From contig JAICUS010000212.1 in assembly GCA_025935735.1 (NCBI GenBank), positions 1 to 9,181 of the forward strand: a DNA stretch of 9,181 bases. Reading direction: 5' to 3'. The notes under the pieces are model-generated. The model worked only from the letters and a program-made list of their open reading frames with translations, did no database searches and was not told the DNA's origin. The stretch is from Solirubrobacteraceae bacterium (GTDB lineage: Bacteria; Actinomycetota; Thermoleophilia; Solirubrobacterales; Solirubrobacteraceae). Position 1 is the stretch's first letter, and each line of letters begins with the position of its first letter. Both the position numbers and the translations under genes were made by a program. Shown here piece by piece: positions 5,232 through 9,181 of this stretch.

Positions 5232-6470
5232 ATGTCCGCGCCCGCCCGCCGTCCGCCCGCGGAGCTGCTCGTGCGCCGGCTGCCCGAGCGCCGCGCGGTC
5301 GTGCTCGTGGCCGCCGCGGCGATGCTCGTGGCGATCTTCGCGGCGATGCGCCAGGTCGACGACCCGGCGCCCGGCATCGGCGTGCTCGCCGTGCTGCCGA
5401 TCACGCTGATCGCGCTCGAGCTCGGCCTCGCCGGCGGGCTGGCCGCCGCCGCGCTCTCGGCCGGACTGCTGGCGCTCAACGCCGCCGGCGGCCACCCGGA
5501 GCTGGGCGCCACCGGCGTCGCCACCCGCACGCTCGTCTTCCTGGCCGTCGGGCTCGTGGCCGGCCGGTTCAGCGACCGCATGCGCGACGCCTTCGGGCGC
5601 GAGCAGCGGCTGCTGGACTCGGGGCTCGACCTGGCCGGCGGAATCCGCGCCGACCACGTGGCCGCGATCGTCGCGCGGGCCGCCGCCCGCACGCCGGGCG
5701 TGCGCGGCGCACGGGTCGTGCTCGCCGGCGCCGAGCCCGCCGAGGCCGGCGCGTCCGGACACCACCGCGCGACGCTGCCGATCGCCGCGCGCGGCACGGC
5801 GCTGGGCGAGCTCGAGGTGAGCGCCGATCGCGCCCTGGCCCGGGAGGAGCGGGCCGCGCTCGAGCTGCTGGCGCTGCAGGCCGGGCTGGCCGTCGACAGC
5901 CAGCGGCTGCTGGCGCGCGAGCGCGAGTTCGTCCGCGCCCAGGAGGACGAGCGCCGGCGCGTGGCCGACCGCCTGCACGACGAGCTGGCACAGGTGCTCA
6001 CCGCGGTGCTGATGGGCCTGCGCGTGGTCTCGCGCGACGCGGCCGACCGCGCGGCGGTGGAGGACCTGCGGGCGCAGGTCGTGGAGGTCCTGCGCGAGCT
6101 GCGCGAGGTCGCGGGCTCGCTGCGCCCGGTGGCGCTCGACCAGCTCGGCCTGCGGCCCGCGCTGGAGACCCTGGCCGCCGGCGGGCGGCTCTCGCTCGAC
6201 CTCGAGGACGACGACCACGCCACCGGGCCGCTCGACCCGGCCGTCGAGACCTCGCTGTTCCGGATCGTGCAGGAGGCGCTCGCCGGCTCGCCGGACGGCG
6301 TGCGCGTGGGGCTCTCGGGCACCCCGGGCGAGGTCACCCTCGACCTGCGCCTGCCGGCCGGGACCGCCGTGCTGCCCGCCATCCAGGCCCGCGCCGAGGT
6401 CGCCGGCGGGCGCGTCGAGGCCACCGAGGACGCCGGCGCCCTGCGCGTGCGCGTGGCGCTGCCGCGCTGA
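5232..6470 (+). CDS. Membrane HisKA_3 histidine kinase with decayed ATP-binding domain
   Basis: Two-component sensor of 412 residues. About four hydrophobic segments (22-38, 47-66, 67-84, 93-111) form an N-terminal membrane module. A short GAF-like region follows (about 125-225), then a coiled linker. The HisKA_3 dimerisation domain is DERRRVADRLHDELAQVL (239-256), phosphoacceptor His249, with the typical SLRPVALDQLGLRPALE segment (296-312). The ATPase domain starts normally (DPAVETSLFRIVQEAL, 335-350) but then lacks the N-box Asn/Lys-His (AGSPDGVRVGL follows), the D-x-G-x-G box (DLRLPAG instead) and the G-x-G-L-x-G-M box (VLPAIQARA instead). It therefore probably cannot bind ATP normally while still offering a His. 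The frame is intact, so this is divergence rather than a frameshift. It starts directly after the hemerythrin stop and ends 1 nt before the next kinase. It may act as a phosphorylation partner or pseudokinase for that kinase (inference). Confidence 0.88.
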   Translation: MSAPARRPPAELLVRRLPERRAVVLVAAAAMLVAIFAAMRQVDDPAPGIGVLAVLPITLIALELGLAGGLAAAALSAGLLALNAAGGHPELGATGVATRTLVFLAVGLVAGRFSDRMRDAFGREQRLLDSGLDLAGGIRADHVAAIVARAAARTPGVRGARVVLAGAEPAEAGASGHHRATLPIAARGTALGELEVSADRALAREERAALELLALQAGLAVDSQRLLAREREFVRAQEDERRRVADRLHDELAQVLTAVLMGLRVVSRDAADRAAVEDLRAQVVEVLRELREVAGSLRPVALDQLGLRPALETLAAGGRLSLDLEDDDHATGPLDPAVETSLFRIVQEALAGSPDGVRVGLSGTPGEVTLDLRLPAGTAVLPAIQARAEVAGGRVEATEDAGALRVRVALPR

Positions 6471-6471
6471 C

Positions 6472-8109
6472 ATGGAGGACGAGGCCCTGACCACCTTGAT
6501 CGCGCTCGGGCGCCGCGTGCTCGCCGAGGCCGACCTCGAGGCCGTGCTCGAGCGCGTGCTCGACGTCGGCCGCGAGCTGACCGGCGCGCGCTACGCCGCG
6601 CTCGGCGTGCTCAACCCGCAGCGCGACGCGCTCGAGCGCTTCATCACCCGCGGCCTCGACCCGGACCAGGAGCGCGCCGCGGGCGCCCCGCCGCACGGCC
6701 GCGGCGTGCTGGGCGAGCTGATCGCCGACCCGCGCCCGCTGCGGCTGCGCGAGGTGGCCGAGCACCCGCGCTCCTACGGCTTCCCCGCCGGCCACCCGCC
6801 GATGCACTCGTTCCTGGGCGTGCCGATCGTGGTCGACGGCGCGGCCTGGGGCAACCTCTACCTGACCGACAAGGCGGGCGGCGAGTTCAGCGCCGAGGAC
6901 GAGCAGGCGGTGGAGATGCTCGCCGGCTGGGCGGCGATCGCGATCGCCAACGCGCGCCGGCTCGCCGAGGTCCGCCGCCGCCGCGACGAGCGCGAGCGGA
7001 CCGTCGCCGCCCTGCGGGCCACCGTCGACATCTCGCGCGCGCTGGCGGGCGAGCCGGACCTCGACGTCGTCCTGCGGCTGATCGCCGAGCGCGGCCGCGC
7101 GCTGGTGGGCGCGCGCACGCTGGCCATCGAGCTCACGTCCGGCGGCCGCGTGCAGATCGCCGCGGCGGCCGGCGAGATCGACCCCGGCATCCTCGGCAGC
7201 GAGGTGTCGCTGGACGGCACCGTGGCCGGCCGCGTGCTGGAGACCGGGCGCGCCGAGCGGCTGAGCGACGAGCGCAACGCGGCGCGCTTCCGCGAGCGCG
7301 GCCTCGGCGGCCTGGGGATGCCGGCCCGCGCCGGGCTGTTCGTCCCGCTGCGGTTTCGCAACGAGACGCCGGGCGTGCTGGTGGCGCTCGACCCCGAGCA
7401 GGGCGGCGACTTCACCGACGCCGACGAGCGGCTGCTCGGCTCCTTCGCCACCAGCGCCGCCAGCGCGGTGGTGACCGCCCGCTCGGTCACCCGCGAGTCC
7501 ATGCGCGCGCGCGAGGCGGCGGCCGAGGACGAGCGCCGCCGCTGGGCGCGCGAGCTGCACGACGAGACGCTGCAGGGCCTCGGCGCGCTGAGGATGGCGC
7601 TGTCGCTGGCCCGCCGCGTGCCCGACCCGGCCGCGGCGCTCGACGACGCGCTGGCCGAGCTGGACACCGAGATCGCCAACCTGCGCGGGATCATCTCCGA
7701 CGTCCGCCCGGCCGCGCTGGACCAGCTCGGGCTGCCCGCCGCGCTCGACGCGCTGGCGCACCGGATGGGCCATCGCGGCATCGCCGTGGACCTGCGGATC
7801 GACCTCCCCACCCGTCCGGGCGAGGAGGTCGAGACGGCGGTCTACCGGATCGTGCAGGAGGGGATCAGCAACGCGATCAAGCACTCCGGCGCCGAGGCCG
7901 TGGCCGTCCGCGTGAGCGCGGACGACGGCGAGATCGTGGCCAGCGTCCACGACGAGGGCCGCGGCTTCGACGTCGCGATCCCGGCCGCCGGGTTCGGGCT
8001 GACCGGGATGCGCGAGCGGACCGAGGCCCTCGAGGGGACGCTGACGCTTCAGTCGGCGCCCGGGGCGGGCACCACGCTCACCGTCAGGCTGCCTTCCCGG
8101 CCGCGGTGA
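6472..8109 (+). CDS. DevS/DosT-like GAF-GAF histidine kinase, probable heme sensor
   Basis: Soluble sensor kinase of 545 residues with GAF1 (about 22-163), GAF2 (about 182-338), HisKA_3 (about 345-425) and HATPase_c (about 450-542). GAF1 resembles the heme-binding GAF-A of mycobacterial DevS/DosT: GRGVLGELIADPRPLRL, then GFPAGHPPMHSFLGVPI, then GNLYLTDKAGGEFS. His108 in HPPM aligns with the DevS heme ligand His149 and Tyr130 in NLYLTDK with distal Tyr171; the spacing is 22 in both (DevS recalled from memory). Gly45 sits where DevS has Glu87 and DosT has Gly85. The catalytic half is complete: His363 in ARELHDETLQ, N-box Asn467 in SNAIKHSG, HDEGRGFD (493-500) and GFGLTGMRER (507-516). O2, NO or CO sensing with phosphorelay to a NarL-type regulator is likely. 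It is last in the operon, and its 3' end overlaps the convergent nirK-like gene by 26 nt. Heme binding is inferred. Confidence 0.92.
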   Translation: MEDEALTTLIALGRRVLAEADLEAVLERVLDVGRELTGARYAALGVLNPQRDALERFITRGLDPDQERAAGAPPHGRGVLGELIADPRPLRLREVAEHPRSYGFPAGHPPMHSFLGVPIVVDGAAWGNLYLTDKAGGEFSAEDEQAVEMLAGWAAIAIANARRLAEVRRRRDERERTVAALRATVDISRALAGEPDLDVVLRLIAERGRALVGARTLAIELTSGGRVQIAAAAGEIDPGILGSEVSLDGTVAGRVLETGRAERLSDERNAARFRERGLGGLGMPARAGLFVPLRFRNETPGVLVALDPEQGGDFTDADERLLGSFATSAASAVVTARSVTRESMRAREAAAEDERRRWARELHDETLQGLGALRMALSLARRVPDPAAALDDALAELDTEIANLRGIISDVRPAALDQLGLPAALDALAHRMGHRGIAVDLRIDLPTRPGEEVETAVYRIVQEGISNAIKHSGAEAVAVRVSADDGEIVASVHDEGRGFDVAIPAAGFGLTGMRERTEALEGTLTLQSAPGAGTTLTVRLPSRPR

Positions 8110-9181
8110 ACGCGCCCGCGGCGCCCTTCATCATCCCCGCGAAGGAGTGGTCGACGAAGGGGTAGGCGCCCGGCGCGTCGAGGCTGAACTCGACCCAGCC
8201 GCCCTGGGAGGGGGCGAGGTTGACCGTCTGGGAGTCGTGCCCGGTCTGGCCCTCGATCACGGTGCGGTCGAACACGGTGCCGATGATGTGGAAGGCCGAC
8301 CACAGCGACGGCCCGGCGTTGAGGACGTACAGGCGGACCGTCTCGCCGACGCCGACCTTGATCGGGGCCTTCTTGTACTGGTCGGCGTAGCCGTTGAACG
8401 CGACCACGCTCGGCTGCATCGCCTCCATCTTGCCCAGGTCGGCGGGCTTGCCCGGGGCGCCGATGTAGTACTCCTGCTGGGTCATCCAGTACTCGTGGTC
8501 GACCTTGGGCAGGTTGCGCGGCTTGACGATCATCGCGCCCACCATGCCGGCGCCGGTGTGCATGAGCACCGGGTCGGTCGCGCAGTGGTACATGAACACG
8601 CCCGGGTGCTTGGCCACGAAGCTGAACGTCTTCGTCTGGCCCGGCCCGATCGTCGTGTAGTCCGCGCTCGGCGCGACCTCGGCCGAGTGGAAGTCGATCG
8701 AGTGCGGATAGTCGACCTTGAACGACTTGCCGCTCTGGTTGACCAGGTCGATCTGCACCTTGTCGCCGACGTCGACGACCATCGGGGTGGAGACGCCGGT
8801 GCCGCGGTGGGCGACGCCGTTGACCGCGTAGGACCACACCTTGGTCGGCGGCTGGTCGTCGGACACCCGGGTGACGTGCTCATAGACCTGCATGCGGAAC
8901 TTCTTCACCGGGCCGGCGGGGACGGCGGGCAGCGCCGGATTCGGGCGCGCGTAGGCCTCGACCGCCGGGTCGGCGGCGCTGGAGCCGCCCATGTCCATCC
9001 CGGCCATGTCCCCCATGCCCGTGCCGGCGCCGGCCGCGGCCGGCGCGACGTCGTGGCGGCCGGTCAGCAGCACGATCGCGATGATCAGCGCGCCGGCGAT
9101 GGCGAGGGCGCCGAGCGTGAGCCCGAGCAGGCGGTCGGCGCCGCGCTCGGAGCGGTCGGCGACGCGGGCCTCCAGGCGGTC
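8084..9181 (-). CDS. nirK: Membrane-anchored copper nitrite reductase (NirK/AniA type), 5' end outside window
   Basis: Two-cupredoxin-domain copper enzyme expected to reduce nitrite to nitric oxide outside the cytoplasm. The minus-strand frame is open to the right edge; the GTG at 9073 is internal, because 36 upstream codons encode a charged stretch (DRLEARVADRSERGADR) and a hydrophobic anchor (LLGLTLGALAIAGALIIAIV). The true start is therefore upstream. A Met-rich linker (GMGDMAGMDMGG) follows the anchor. Numbered from the GTG, type 1 copper ligands are H124, C164, H172 and M177 (PHSIDFH; YHCATDPVLMHTGAGM). Type 2 ligands are H129, H163, H262 (FHIIG) and H309 (FVDHSFAGMMKGAAGAF). The proton-transfer Asp127 is present, and H262 with Ile264 matches the catalytic His-x-Ile. 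The C-to-H spacing resembles Neisseria AniA. No laccase-type HxH pairs are seen. The gene is convergent with the GAF kinase, overlapping its 3' end by 26 nt, and its promoter is outside the window. Confidence 0.9.
   Translation of the reverse strand, partial: DRLEARVADRSERGADRLLGLTLGALAIAGALIIAIVLLTGRHDVAPAAAGAGTGMGDMAGMDMGGSSAADPAVEAYARPNPALPAVPAGPVKKFRMQVYEHVTRVSDDQPPTKVWSYAVNGVAHRGTGVSTPMVVDVGDKVQIDLVNQSGKSFKVDYPHSIDFHSAEVAPSADYTTIGPGQTKTFSFVAKHPGVFMYHCATDPVLMHTGAGMVGAMIVKPRNLPKVDHEYWMTQQEYYIGAPGKPADLGKMEAMQPSVVAFNGYADQYKKAPIKVGVGETVRLYVLNAGPSLWSAFHIIGTVFDRTVIEGQTGHDSQTVNLAPSQGGWVEFSLDAPGAYPFVDHSFAGMMKGAAGAFTAAGKAA

Larger units (their letters stand above)
1766..8109 (+). other. Probable six-gene transcription unit
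   Basis: Six co-directional genes follow with junctions of -4, +27, -4, 0 and +1 nt. Only the +27 junction leaves room for a separate promoter. No terminator-like hairpin is seen at any junction. The order is flavoprotein, flavoprotein, SufR-like regulator, hemerythrin, membrane pseudokinase, heme kinase. Co-transcription is inferred from spacing. Confidence 0.75.

Noticed and set aside
6243..6467. Frameshift as the cause of the lost ATP-site boxes in the membrane kinase
   Set aside because: The reading frame is continuous, ends directly before the next start, and its last strands (AGGRVEATEDAGALRVRVALP) still match the HATPase_c C-terminus, so divergence or deletion fits better.
4761..6494. 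577-codon minus-strand open frame opposite hemerythrin and the membrane kinase, plus overlapping 528-codon frame
   Set aside because: Low-complexity translations without motifs; the plus strand has clear hemerythrin and HisKA_3 signatures.
6334..7950. 538-codon minus-strand open frame opposite the GAF kinase
   Set aside because: Shadow of a gene with two GAF domains and all kinase boxes; its own composition is unstructured Arg/Gly/His/Ala.
8049..8837. 262-codon minus-strand frame within the nitrite reductase region
   Set aside because: It is out of frame with the copper-ligand motifs, which all lie in the 8084-9181 frame.
9071..9073. GTG as the start codon of the nitrite reductase
   Set aside because: The same frame is open for 36 further codons to the window edge and encodes a charged segment and a membrane helix that reads through the GTG.

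Overview
The window is very GC-rich (about three quarters G+C by eye). Genes are tightly packed and several overlap by 4 nt (ATGA). Codons strongly favour G or C in the third position. The protein families (GAF-type HisKA_3 kinases, a NarL/LuxR regulator, a SufR-like regulator, membrane-anchored NirK) suggest a high-GC Actinomycetota genome. A Thermoleophilia/Solirubrobacterales-type host is my best guess, but nothing here proves it.

Layout. Positions 1-474 (+) hold the 3' part of a NarL/LuxR response regulator, cut by the window edge. Its stop codon interlocks with that of a convergent acetate kinase (ackA, 471-1592, -), and a GC hairpin lies in the overlap zone. The 173-bp divergent intergenic region (1593-1765) carries a tandem pair of 31-nt units, each with a perfect 23-nt palindrome, plus a half copy. 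It also holds candidate -10 elements facing both ways. From 1766 to 8109 (+) six genes are packed with almost no gaps: two paralogous FAD oxidoreductases resembling the sulfide:quinone oxidoreductase (SQR)/NDH-2 family, a SufR-like winged-helix regulator with three cysteines, a hemerythrin-domain protein, a membrane histidine kinase with a decayed ATPase domain, and a soluble GAF-GAF histidine kinase. A membrane-anchored copper nitrite reductase (NirK/AniA type, -) converges on the last kinase, overlaps it by 26 nt, and runs off the right edge.

How the genes may work together (inference). Most of the products bind or are predicted to bind redox or gas-responsive cofactors: heme in the GAF kinase, di-iron in hemerythrin, Fe-S in the SufR-like protein, FAD in the oxidoreductases and copper in NirK. 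The soluble kinase keeps the heme-ligand His and distal Tyr of mycobacterial DevS/DosT at identical spacing, and has Gly where DosT has Gly and DevS has Glu. With NirK (makes NO) and acetate kinase (substrate-level ATP) alongside, the locus reads as a low-oxygen/nitric-oxide/nitrite response island comparable in logic to the DosR dormancy system. The most unusual parts are the pseudokinase next to the heme kinase, the flavoprotein pair with neither a NAD(P)H loop nor redox cysteines, an in-frame palindromic insertion in the second flavoprotein, and the palindrome array between ackA and the oxidoreductase operon.
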